Assembly: GCA_030066655.1 (NCBI GenBank)
Contig: JASJBE010000057.1
Coordinates: 1-40,634 of the forward strand
Origin: Woeseiaceae bacterium
Lineage (GTDB): Bacteria > Pseudomonadota > Gammaproteobacteria > Steroidobacterales > Woeseiaceae
Direction: 5' to 3'
DNA length: 40,634 nucleotides
The notes under the pieces were generated by a model. It was not told the DNA's origin, searched no databases, and saw nothing but the letters and a program-made list of their open reading frames with translations. The translations under genes were made by a program, and so were the position numbers. Positions 1 to 7,414 of this stretch are shown here, in pieces (position 1 is the stretch's first letter; each line of letters opens with the position of its first letter).

Positions 1-321
1 GTCACGACCGGAGGAACCGGTCCTGCGCCTCGCGATGTTACTCCTGAGGCGACCGAGGCCGTATGCCAGAAAATGCTGCCCGGCTTCGGCGAGCTGATGC
101 GCACGACCTCGTTGAACTATGTCCCAACTGCCATCCTCTCGCGTCAGACGGCGGGCATTCGTGGACGCACGCTCGTTCTCAACCTGCCGGGACGCCCCAA
201 GGCGATCCGCGAGTGTCTCGACGCGGTCTTTCCTGCTGTGCCGTATTGCATAGACCTCATCGACGGACCGCGACTTGAAACCAATGAAGAGGTCATCCGT
301 GCGTTTCGCCCCGGCGCCTGA
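1..321 (+). CDS. mogA: Molybdopterin adenylyltransferase MogA, C-terminal part (5' end outside window)
   Basis: The open frame enters from the left edge in frame 1 and stops with TGA at 319-321, leaving about 106 residues of a protein that is usually near 190. The visible part starts with VTTGGTGPAPRDVTPEAT, the GGTG/D-x-T-P signature of the MoCF (MoaB/MogA) fold that binds molybdopterin. It continues through LNYVPTAILSRQTAGIRG and LVLNLPGRPKAIREC, which match the C-terminal half of MogA. In this family MogA adenylylates molybdopterin before molybdenum insertion, in the cytoplasm. MoaB is a close relative and cannot be fully excluded without the N-terminus, but the GRPKAI-type ending favours MogA. 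No other molybdenum cofactor gene lies in the window. Confidence 0.85.
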   Translation, partial: VTTGGTGPAPRDVTPEATEAVCQKMLPGFGELMRTTSLNYVPTAILSRQTAGIRGRTLVLNLPGRPKAIRECLDAVFPAVPYCIDLIDGPRLETNEEVIRAFRPGA

Positions 322-345
322 TATTCGCTTCATCTCTTTCGGAAT

Positions 346-550
346 GAGAAGAGCTCGAGGGATCGCTCAGGGCGTCGCCAGCCAGGCGAATATCAAATCA
401 GATGTGCGGGCGCGGTTATGCCCTGGTGGGTCTGCCTACGTGGTAAAGCTCAGAAGTGCTTCATTCTGGTTGGAGCGAGGCGAAGGTCGCCAGTTGACGA
501 GAAGAGCTTGAGAGATCGCTCAGGGCGTCGCCAGCTAGGCGAGGGTCAAA
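346..550. repeat. Imperfect 52-bp direct repeat in a gene-free stretch (copies 346-397 and 499-550)
   Basis: The stretch 322-634 between mogA and the next gene has no credible gene. It contains two copies, 153 bp apart, of a segment starting GAGAAGAGC and running through GATCGCTCAGGGCGTCGCCAG to TCAAA. The copies differ at only a few positions. A related shorter piece, GGCGAAGGTCGCCAG, lies at about 479-493 just before the second copy. GGCG and CGCC words allow local hairpins. The arrangement resembles a dispersed intergenic repeat such as a REP-like element; that identity is inference, and no associated transposase is seen. Confidence 0.6.
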
Positions 551-634
551 ACGGATGCGGAGCGTACTGAATGAACTTGACACATTCGTTTTGACGCTCA
601 ACGACGCTGGAGGCGGTCTGAGCGGTCTTTGCGC

Positions 635-916
635 CTAAAGATCGTCGTCGAGGTTGAAGTTATACGTAGAATCCAGATCTTCCATCTCTTTGCGATGTTC
701 CTCGATCTGGTCAAGCCTGCGCTTCACGGCTTTTTTGCGTTCAAGCTCATTCCCGTCCTGCTTGTCGATCTTGGCGACCAGCTCCTCGACGTTGATCTCC
801 GCGGTCATGACCTCCGCATTGTCATCGTCGTCATCGCCCATAATCTCTTCTTCAGACTCAAGGTCTGAATCAAGATCGTCAACTTCCTCAGTCGTGTCGC
901 CCGTTTCACCCATCAT
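635..916 (-). CDS. Small acidic protein of unknown function downstream of gspF
   Basis: This frame gives a 93-residue protein. Its N-terminal half is extremely acidic (runs such as EEVDDLDSDLESEEE and GDDDDDN). A short lysine/arginine-rich helix follows (ERKKAVKRRLDQIEEHRKE), and the C-terminus is acidic. A TTG at 935-937 could extend it by seven codons, but AGGGGA sits seven bases before the ATG at 914-916, so that ATG is the likelier start. No signal peptide, membrane segment or cysteine is present. It reads in the same direction as the gsp genes after a gap of 163 bases, so it could be the end of that operon or have its own promoter. The pattern of an acidic region plus a basic helix recalls small gammaproteobacterial proteins of the PA3496 type; this is only a resemblance. 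Function unknown. Confidence 0.6.
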   Translation of the reverse strand: MMGETGDTTEEVDDLDSDLESEEEIMGDDDDDNAEVMTAEINVEELVAKIDKQDGNELERKKAVKRRLDQIEEHRKEMEDLDSTYNFNLDDDL

Positions 917-992
917 TGCTGAATCCCCTTGCAACAAAAAGCATATCGCTCAGAAGGCTGGAAACTTGAGTCTCGTTTGACGATATACCGCG

Positions 993-1068
993 AAAAAAAA
1001 GCTGGCGCAACCGCGCAAATCGCAAAATTCAGGGTGCTTTGATCAACCGGGGTGCAGGGGCGCCCGGT
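993..1068 (-). terminator. Possible end of the gsp transcript
   Basis: Reading the minus strand after the gspF stop, there is first a hairpin with 6-bp arms (1046-1051 with 1063-1068, 11-base loop). It is followed by a short GCGC-AACC-GCGC hairpin at 1005-1016 and then eight T residues (A8 on the plus strand, 993-1000). Neither stem is long and the T-tract lies four bases beyond the second stem, so this is a weak terminator candidate that would separate gspF from the acidic protein. Confidence 0.25.
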
Positions 1069-1079
1069 CGGCGACGCGT

Positions 1080-2297
1080 TTACTGGATCAGGTTGTTGAT
1101 TTCGAAGATAGGCAACAGGATCGCCAGGACGATCGTCAGCACGATTGCGCCCATCAAAACGATCAGCAGCGGCTGCAAAATGCCGAGCAGGGCAGCGATC
1201 AGGCCATCGACCTCACGCTCCTGACCGGCGGCCGAGCGTTGCAGCATCTCCTCGAGTTTACCGCCGGCCTCGCCACTGGCGATCAGGTGGATCATCATCG
1301 GCGGGAACAGCTTGCTGGTCTCGAGGGAGCGGCTGATAGAGCCGCCCTCGCGAACGCGTAAACTGGCTTCGACGACCGCTTCTCGCATCGGCACATTCTC
1401 GATAACGGCCGCGGAGATCTTCATCGCTTCGAGGACCGGAACGCCACTGCCGGCCAGAATGCTGAACGTCCGCGTGAAGCGCGCCGTGTTGATGCCACGC
1501 GTCAGCTTGCTCGTCAGGGGCAGCCGCAGCAGCAAGCGGTGATATCGGCGGCGCGGCCCCTCTCTTTGCAACAGCCACCAGACGCCGTAGCCGGCCGCTG
1601 CGATGCCGATAATTAACAGGAACCACTGGTTCCGCAGGAAATCGCTCAATGTGATCATGCCGCGAGTCAGTCCCGGCAGTTCAGCAGCAGTATTCTCGAA
1701 CACCGTGACGATGCGCGGTACGACGGTGGCCAGCATGAAGCCGATAATCGCAGCCGCCATGATGACCAGCGCGATAGGGTAGATCATCGCGTTCGTGATG
1801 CGCTGTTTCAGCTCATGTCGCGACTCGGTGTAATCCGCGAGTCGTTCCAGCACGACATCGAGGTGCCCCGATTGTTCGCCGGCGGCTACCGTCGCCCGAT
1901 AGAGGTCCGGGAAGGCCTGTGGAAACTCGGCCAGGCCATCGGCGAGCGTATGGCCCTCCATGACCTTGGCGCGAACGCCGAGGAGGATGCTCTTGGTCCG
2001 CGGCTGTTCGTTCTGCTGCGATACGGCGAGCAGGGATTCTTCGAGCGGCAGTCCGGATTGAGACAGTGACGCGAGCTGACGCGTGATCAAAGCGAGTTCG
2101 CCGGCACTCATGCCGCGGCGCAGGGAAAAGCCACCGCTCTGGCGGCTCGCTTCCTTCTTCGCGACTTCGGTGACCTGCAGGGGTGTCAGTCGACGCTCGC
2201 GCAACAGCTGTCGTACGTGCTTGGGCGTATCGCCTTCGATCAAACCCTTGGATTCTTTGCCGGACTTATCCAGCGCTACGAATTCGTATGCACCCAT
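1080..2297 (-). CDS. gspF: Type II secretion inner-membrane platform protein GspF
   Basis: This 405-residue protein has the usual length for GspF and starts MGAYEFVALD, the typical opening of the family. Two T2SSF domains are visible: an N-terminal one (about 70-195, with the conserved ALITRQLASLSQSGLPL) and a C-terminal one (about 270-395, with FTRTFSILAGSGVPVLEAM). Membrane segments follow each (about 170-192, 222-242 and 370-395). GspF forms the inner-membrane platform that couples the GspE ATPase to pseudopilus assembly. The ATG is 12 bases from the gspE stop, so it is translated from the gspCDEF transcript. It is the last recognisable gsp gene here; the pseudopilin genes that often follow are absent from the window. 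Confidence 0.95.
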   Translation of the reverse strand: MGAYEFVALDKSGKESKGLIEGDTPKHVRQLLRERRLTPLQVTEVAKKEASRQSGGFSLRRGMSAGELALITRQLASLSQSGLPLEESLLAVSQQNEQPRTKSILLGVRAKVMEGHTLADGLAEFPQAFPDLYRATVAAGEQSGHLDVVLERLADYTESRHELKQRITNAMIYPIALVIMAAAIIGFMLATVVPRIVTVFENTAAELPGLTRGMITLSDFLRNQWFLLIIGIAAAGYGVWWLLQREGPRRRYHRLLLRLPLTSKLTRGINTARFTRTFSILAGSGVPVLEAMKISAAVIENVPMREAVVEASLRVREGGSISRSLETSKLFPPMMIHLIASGEAGGKLEEMLQRSAAGQEREVDGLIAALLGILQPLLIVLMGAIVLTIVLAILLPIFEINNLIQ

Positions 2298-2309
2298 TGC
2301 CCGAGTCCG

Positions 2310-3833
2310 CTAGTCCTCGCGAGTGACGCGGAGAACTTCTTCCAGTGTCGTGATGCCCGACAGGACTTTGCGTCGACCGTCCGCGCGAATGCTCGCACAA
2401 TGCTTGCGAGCATAGCGTTCGAGTTCCTGCTCGCTGACGCCGTCATGGATCATCGTTCGCATATTGTCGTCGACCGCAAGCAGCTCGTAGATGCCGGTAC
2501 GGCCGACAAAGCCGTCGTTGGGGCCCGGGCCCGGCTTGTACAGCGTGGGCGGATCGGCGGGGTCGGCGCCGAGTACCGTGCACTCATACTCGGTTGCCTT
2601 GTAGGGAACCTTCGTCTTGTCGTCGAGCACGCGGACGAGACGCTGTGCGAGCACACCGATCAGCGACGAGGACAGCAGGAACGGTTCGACGCCCATGTCC
2701 CTGAGTCGCGTCACGGCGCCTGCGGCCGTGTTGGTATGCAGTGTCGACAGCACGAGGTGTCCCGTCAGACTCGCCTGTACGGCGATCTCTGCCGTCTCAA
2801 GGTCGCGAATCTCACCGACCATGACGACATCGGGGTCTTGTCGGAGGATCGCGCGCAGGCCGCGCGCGAAGGTCATCTCGACCTTGGTATTGACCTGCGT
2901 CTGGCCGATGCCGTCGATGAAGTACTCGATCGGGTCTTCGACCGTCATGATATTGCGACTGTTGTCGTTGATTCGCTCGAGTGCGGCGTACAGCGTCGTG
3001 GTCTTTCCCGAACCCGTTGGACCGGTGACGAGGATGATTCCGTGCGGCTTGTGGATGATGTCATCCATGCGTTTCTGCGCGGTTTCGACCATGCCGAGGG
3101 ACAACAGGTTGAGTCGACCCGCCTGCTTGTCGAGCAGTCGGAGGACAACCCGCTCACCGTGCCCGGAGGGCAGCGTCGAGACGCGTACATCGACGGCGCG
3201 CCCCGCGATCTTCAGCGAGATTCGACCGTCCTGCGGGAGCCGCTTCTCGGCGATGTCGAGTTTTGACATGACCTTGATGCGTGAGACGACCAGTGGCGCT
3301 AGCGCCCGGTTTGTCTGCAGGACCTCTTTGAGGACACCGTCGACCCTGAAACGCACACCCAGGCGATTCTCGTACGGCTCGATGTGTACGTCTGACGCGT
3401 TGTCCTTGACGGCTTCGGTCAACACGGCGTTGATAAAGCGAATGATTGGGGCATCGTCGTCGCTCTCGAGCAGGTCAGAGGGTTCGTTCAGCTCCTGGGC
3501 GACCTTGTCGAGATTGATCTCGTCGTCCAGGCCATCGACCATCTGCATTGCCTGCTGGCTGCCTTGCTCGTACGAGGCTTGCAGGATGCTGTCGAACAGC
3601 TCGTCGGAAACGCGTTCGAACCTGACCGGCACACCTGCGAAGCGTCGGACCTCGGCGAGGCTCAGCGGCGACGTGCCGGTCCGGTAGACGGCATCCGCCG
3701 CATCGTCTTCGTAGGAGCGAATCAGCACACCGTGTCGCTTCGCGAACGAGAAGGGCAGGTTTTTCTCGGGTATGGCGGTTTCCGACGCCTCAGCACCCGG
3801 TGTTTCCAGCACGATTTCCGTTTCCGCTGCCAT
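2310..3833 (-). CDS. gspE: Type II secretion ATPase GspE, without the usual tetracysteine zinc motif
   Basis: This 507-residue secretion ATPase drives pseudopilus assembly from the cytoplasmic face. Seen in order: an N-terminal GspL-binding region (about 25-115), the Walker A loop GPTGSGKTT (271-279), an Asp-box region around TVEDPIEY (297-304), Walker B DPDVVMVGEIRD (333-344) and the His-box STLHTNTA (363-370). Most GspE proteins carry a CxxC-x(n)-CxxC zinc subdomain between the RLVR and GRTGIYE motifs. Here that stretch (about 400-445) is RVLDDKTKVPYKA and then a Pro/Gly-rich segment, with a single cysteine (C418), so the zinc site is lost. The start lies 3 bases after the gspD stop. The catalytic motifs are intact, so I take it as functional. 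Confidence 0.95.
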   Translation of the reverse strand: MAAETEIVLETPGAEASETAIPEKNLPFSFAKRHGVLIRSYEDDAADAVYRTGTSPLSLAEVRRFAGVPVRFERVSDELFDSILQASYEQGSQQAMQMVDGLDDEINLDKVAQELNEPSDLLESDDDAPIIRFINAVLTEAVKDNASDVHIEPYENRLGVRFRVDGVLKEVLQTNRALAPLVVSRIKVMSKLDIAEKRLPQDGRISLKIAGRAVDVRVSTLPSGHGERVVLRLLDKQAGRLNLLSLGMVETAQKRMDDIIHKPHGIILVTGPTGSGKTTTLYAALERINDNSRNIMTVEDPIEYFIDGIGQTQVNTKVEMTFARGLRAILRQDPDVVMVGEIRDLETAEIAVQASLTGHLVLSTLHTNTAAGAVTRLRDMGVEPFLLSSSLIGVLAQRLVRVLDDKTKVPYKATEYECTVLGADPADPPTLYKPGPGPNDGFVGRTGIYELLAVDDNMRTMIHDGVSEQELERYARKHCASIRADGRRKVLSGITTLEEVLRVTRED

Positions 3834-3836
3834 CGA

Positions 3837-5813
3837 TCAGGGCTGTTCCTGTTCTTGGTCCTGCCCCTCGGCGGCAGGCTCCTCGAGTGGCGGAAGCATC
3901 GGGCGCTCCGCGCCCGGCATCAGGGCCGGGGCATCGTCGCGTCGACCCTGCTGAATCTCACGGATCAGGTTGTACTTCTGATTGGTCTCGACTGCTGTCG
4001 TTACCGAGTCACGCAGAATCTTCGGCCGAATGAAGATCATCAGGTTGGTTTTGAGCTTCTCGGTCTTGCGAGCGCGGAACAGGTTGCCCAGCAGCGGTAC
4101 GTTTCCGAGTATGGGCACGCGTTGATCGCTCTCCCGCAGCGTGTCTTCGAGCAGCCCGCCCAGCACAAGAATCTGTCCGTCATCGACAATAACGGTGGTT
4201 TCGACTATGCGCTCGTTCGTAATCAGGTCCACGGCGCTTGCCGCCGATTGCGAGATGCTCGAGATCTCTTGCGAAATCTTCAGCAGCATGCTGTCGCCTT
4301 CGTTGATCTGCGGCGTGATTGCCAGCTTGACGCCGATCTGCTCGCGTTGGATCGTCTGAAACGGGTTTACACCGCCGTTTGTATTGCCGCCGGTGTTCGT
4401 GAACGAGCCGGTAACAAACGGAACTTCCTGCCCGACGTTGATGCTCGCTTCCTCGTTGTCGGTCGTGACGATCGACGGGGTCGAGATGATGTTCGTGTCG
4501 GCGTCCGCCTCGAGCGCACTCAGGACGGCGGCGAAACTGATTCCGGTATCGCTGATTCGTCCGACGCCGACGGTGACGCCCGGGCTGATTGCCCCTACCG
4601 CGTTTGCCGCGTTCTCACCGCCGCCCGCGGCTGTGGCGAGATCGATAATGCCAGTGCCGCCGCCAGGGAAGTTGGTGATGCCGATCGGCGTGTTGTCACC
4701 GGTGCCCTCGACGGCCCAGGTGACGCCCAGCTGCGCCTGGTCGTCGGCTATTACTTCGACGATGATGGCCTCAACCAGGACCTGTGCCCGGCGGATGTCG
4801 AGTTTGTCGACAATCTGCATCATGGCGCGCATCGTCTTCGGCGGTGCGTTGATCACGAGCGCGTTTGTCTGTGTGTCGGCGAAGATGTTGATGTTGTCAG
4901 TGGTGGAGGCTGCCCCGGCCGCGCCTTGCGCAGCGGCGGTCGTCTGTGTGAAGTGCGTCTGCAGCTTCGTCGCCAGGTCTTCGGCATCGGCGTAGCGAAG
5001 ATAGCGGACCTGCGTGTCGCCACCGTCCTGCAGCGGCGTGTCGAGGTGTGCGACCAGCGTGCGCACACGGAGCCGCTCGCTCTTGTCGCCGCCGATCAGG
5101 ATGCTGTTGGTCCGAGCGTCGGCGACCAGCGTCGTCGAGACCGGCGCGCCGTCTGCGCGCGGCGTCGCCGTCAGCGACGTCAGAACCCGGACGATCTCGG
5201 CGGCGGAGGCGTGATCGAGCGGTACGACTTCGATGTCGCTCTCCGTCGCGCGATCGATACGACGAATGATCGTAGCGATACGGGCGACGTTGGCGGCGCG
5301 GTCAGAAATGATCAGCATGTTCGACCCGGAGTGGGCGACGAGGTGACCGAACTGCGGCACGAGCGGCCGCAGGATCGGCACCAGCTGTGCTGCGCCGACG
5401 TTCTGAACCTCGATGACCTGTGTGACGATGTCATCGGCGCCCTGGGCGCCCGCGGTGCCGATGGGTCCTGCGCCCTGACGGGCCGTCGCATTCGGGATGA
5501 TCTTGATCACGTCGCCGGACGTAATGGCTGCGAGCTGGTGAACCTCCAGAACGGACAGGAAGGCCTCGTAGAAGGCGTCCGGATCCAGCGGTGTCGACGA
5601 GATGATCGTAACGTTGCTGGCGTTGACCCTCGGGTCGATGATGAAGCTCCTGCCGGTAATCTCGGCGACAGCCTCGACGATCTGGCGAATGTTGGCGTCT
5701 TTGAAGTTCAGCGTGCTCATTGCCTGCTGCGCGGACGCCGTGGATGAGAGCATCATCACCGCGCCGAGCAGTGCGAGACAGGTGGTCGTCGTTTTGACGG
5801 TCTTTCTTTTCAT
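3837..5813 (-). CDS. gspD: Type II secretion outer-membrane secretin GspD
   Basis: From the ATG at 5811-5813 the product is 658 residues. It begins MKRKTVKTTTTCLALLG and ends its Sec signal peptide near STASA-QQA, so it is exported. N0 and N1-N3 domains follow (STLNFKDANIRQIVEAVAEI, then repeats such as VIEVQNVGAAQLVPILRPL and VVPLDHASAAEIVRVLTSL). The secretin beta-barrel domain comes next, with VPFVTGSF and VPILGNVPLLGNLFR near the end. A GTG at 5844-5846 would add eleven residues before the signal peptide and seems unlikely. The C-terminal tail is rich in Pro, Glu and Gln (EEPAAEGQDQEQEQP), a possible pilotin-binding S-domain substitute. It forms the outer-membrane pore of the system and is co-transcribed with gspC (19-base gap) and gspE (3-base gap). 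Confidence 0.95.
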   Translation of the reverse strand: MKRKTVKTTTTCLALLGAVMMLSSTASAQQAMSTLNFKDANIRQIVEAVAEITGRSFIIDPRVNASNVTIISSTPLDPDAFYEAFLSVLEVHQLAAITSGDVIKIIPNATARQGAGPIGTAGAQGADDIVTQVIEVQNVGAAQLVPILRPLVPQFGHLVAHSGSNMLIISDRAANVARIATIIRRIDRATESDIEVVPLDHASAAEIVRVLTSLTATPRADGAPVSTTLVADARTNSILIGGDKSERLRVRTLVAHLDTPLQDGGDTQVRYLRYADAEDLATKLQTHFTQTTAAAQGAAGAASTTDNINIFADTQTNALVINAPPKTMRAMMQIVDKLDIRRAQVLVEAIIVEVIADDQAQLGVTWAVEGTGDNTPIGITNFPGGGTGIIDLATAAGGGENAANAVGAISPGVTVGVGRISDTGISFAAVLSALEADADTNIISTPSIVTTDNEEASINVGQEVPFVTGSFTNTGGNTNGGVNPFQTIQREQIGVKLAITPQINEGDSMLLKISQEISSISQSAASAVDLITNERIVETTVIVDDGQILVLGGLLEDTLRESDQRVPILGNVPLLGNLFRARKTEKLKTNLMIFIRPKILRDSVTTAVETNQKYNLIREIQQGRRDDAPALMPGAERPMLPPLEEPAAEGQDQEQEQP

Positions 5814-5832
5814 CGAGTGTCTTAGCCTGTTG

Positions 5833-6792
5833 TTATTCGTTGGCACCGTCGCTTCCCGGCGCGTCGTCTGCCGCTATCTGATCGGTCGTCAGCAGTATCG
5901 TCGTGGGCTGACCGTCTCGCTCGACGGTGACTGTAACCTGAGAGGCGCTGCCAAGCGACTGGAAGATCTGCATCGCCTGCTGAGGATTGGTCAGCGCCTG
6001 GCCGTCGATGTCTTTGATCAGATCGCCGGCCCTGAGTCCGAGCGCCGCGAACTGGCGGCGGTCGCGGCCGGGATAAACCCGGTAACCCTGCTGCTGGCCA
6101 TTGACGAAATACGGCGTCGGTCGGATCACGTCCGACAGGCGAGCGGCGTTATTGGACACGACCGACTGGATGCTCTCCGTCGGTGCCGTACGGGCCGGTG
6201 CCTGCTGGCGTCTGACCCCGGAACGACGGGCAGGCGGTCGCGGTGACGCCTTGTAATCTTCGGGCAGGTAGAGCGCCGTCAGGCGACCGTTTTCGTTCAG
6301 TACGACGCGATCCGAGTAGACGGCATGCAGTCGCGCGCCGGAGGTCACCGCATCACCGATGCTGAAGACCTGGTCGTCGCCGCTGCCGAGAGAGATGACC
6401 GCGGCCGATGCCTGTTCGATGTCCGCTGCGATAGTGCCCTTGAGTGTCAGGTTGATCTTGGTTTCTTCGAGGTCGGGTCCTTCCTGCAGCACGGGTTCCT
6501 GGACGATGACCTCGTCGGGGTCCGCCTCGCCGAAGATGCTGGCATTGGCGATAGACTGCACGTCCGCGCTGCTGCCTCCGCTGCTCGCCGTGGGTATCTG
6601 CGACGTCGGCACACTGACGCTGTCACCCGCTGACGAGCCGGGCATGAACGACCAGAACACAGAGGCGAGCTGCCACGCGATGATGACGACCAGGATCAGG
6701 CTGACCCAGAACGGCAATAACTGATTGGCCGCAGCGATCGTACGCGCGGAATCGCCACTGGTCAGGTCGGACCATTTCGGATCAGAAGCCAT
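5833..6792 (-). CDS. gspC: Type II secretion inner-membrane protein GspC with PDZ domain
   Basis: The product is 319 residues from ATG 6790-6792; an in-frame TTG two codons earlier is less likely. A single membrane segment (about 27-49, PFWVSLILVVIIAWQLASVFW) is followed by a Ser/Gly linker. The homology region comes next (about 105-165, INLTLKGTIAADIEQASAAV through GDAVTSGARLHAVYSDRVVL), which contacts the secretin N0 domain. A C-terminal PDZ domain (about 225-310, AALGLRAGDLIKDIDGQAL) is implicated in substrate or secretin recognition. The order C-D-E-F is the standard start of a gsp operon, and this is its first gene. It is transcribed away from clpS. Confidence 0.92.
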   Translation of the reverse strand: MASDPKWSDLTSGDSARTIAAANQLLPFWVSLILVVIIAWQLASVFWSFMPGSSAGDSVSVPTSQIPTASSGGSSADVQSIANASIFGEADPDEVIVQEPVLQEGPDLEETKINLTLKGTIAADIEQASAAVISLGSGDDQVFSIGDAVTSGARLHAVYSDRVVLNENGRLTALYLPEDYKASPRPPARRSGVRRQQAPARTAPTESIQSVVSNNAARLSDVIRPTPYFVNGQQQGYRVYPGRDRRQFAALGLRAGDLIKDIDGQALTNPQQAMQIFQSLGSASQVTVTVERDGQPTTILLTTDQIAADDAPGSDGANE

Positions 6793-6844
6793 AATCAAGC
6801 CGGGTGTAAAATTCCATTCCTGAACGCTTAAACGCAGTAGCCGA

Positions 6845-6874
6845 ATAATAAGGGTTGATCAATTCGAGAAACAA
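6845..6874 (-). promoter_or_regulatory. Candidate sigma-70 promoter for gspC
   Basis: On the minus strand, TTGTTT (6874-6869) and TATTAT (6850-6845) are separated by 18 bases and would start transcription about 45 bases before the gspC ATG. The -10 box matches 5 of 6 consensus positions and the -35 box is moderate. Assigned by eye only. Confidence 0.35.
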
Positions 6875-6982
6875 CAGCGATTCGGCTGATTTTCCTATAT
6901 TTCTTAATGAGATATGTGCCCGGAATACCACGTATTCATGACGGTTTGGCGGCCCCGAGGCAAAAAAATGCGATTTGCAGCT

Positions 6983-7011
6983 GAAATCGTCCTGACCGGC
7001 CCATATATAAT
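6983..7011 (+). promoter_or_regulatory. Candidate promoter for clpS-clpA (perfect -10 box)
   Basis: A perfect TATAAT occurs at 7006-7011 in an AT-rich patch of this GC-rich window. A weak -35 candidate (GAAATC, 6983-6988) lies 17 bases upstream. Transcription would start near 7018 and give a leader of about 58 bases before clpS. The -35 box is poor, so an activator or an extended -10 contribution is possible. Confidence 0.4.
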
Positions 7012-7076
7012 ACCGCGTATGCGACTGCAGGACACAGCCGGCAGCGACCTCTGACAACCAGTAACGGAATTAAGCG

Positions 7077-7406
7077 TTGAGCGAAAAACGACCCGACATT
7101 GACCGAGACGACAGCTTTGGGCTGACGCTGGAAGAGTCTCGTCCGAAATTGAAGGAACCACCGCTGTACCGTGTGGTACTAATCAATGACGACTACACGC
7201 CGATGGAATTCGTCGTTCATATTCTCGAGTCCATTTTCAATATGGAGAGAACTCGCGCGACACAGGTTATGCTAGAGGTGCATACGAAAGGCAAAGGCGT
7301 TTGTGGCGTGTACAACTATGACATCGCGGAAACGAAGGTTGCGCAGGTCATGGGCATTGCTCAGCAGCATCAGCATCCGCTGTTGTGCGAGATGGAAGAA
7401 TCCTGA
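7077..7406 (+). CDS. clpS: ATP-dependent Clp protease adaptor ClpS
   Basis: This 109-residue protein has the ClpS core: an acidic, flexible N-terminus (about 1-28) and then YRVVLINDDYTPMEFVVHIL. The Asn-Asp-Asp and Thr-Pro-Met residues there line the pocket that holds N-terminal Leu, Phe, Tyr or Trp of N-degron substrates. KGKGVCGVYNYDIAETKV, a surface that docks on the ClpA N-domain, follows. The start is TTG at 7077-7079; no better ATG exists before the conserved core, and the ribosome site is weak. clpA begins 8 bases after the stop. The Aat transferase that creates such degrons is encoded nearby at 10040-10768, so the two halves of the pathway lie within 3.7 kb. Confidence 0.95.
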   Translation: MSEKRPDIDRDDSFGLTLEESRPKLKEPPLYRVVLINDDYTPMEFVVHILESIFNMERTRATQVMLEVHTKGKGVCGVYNYDIAETKVAQVMGIAQQHQHPLLCEMEES

Positions 7407-7414
7407 GGATCCAT

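Noticed and set aside
1609..1750. Two GCCGATAA words resembling sigma-28 -10 boxes
   Set aside because: They lie inside gspF and have no TAAA-type -35 box 11 bases upstream, unlike the site at 24348-24374.
2217..3266. A 349-codon plus-strand frame opposite gspE
   Set aside because: Shadow of gspE; no motif, no ribosome site and low-complexity composition.
3564..5747. A 727-codon open frame on the plus strand opposite gspD and part of gspE
   Set aside because: It is antisense to two well-recognised genes, its translation is Arg/Asp/Val-rich with no family motif, and such long antisense frames are common in GC-rich coding sequence.
7385..7414. An earlier start for clpA overlapping clpS
   Set aside because: The ATG at 7415 has GAGGA at the right distance and gives the family's standard N-terminus and length.
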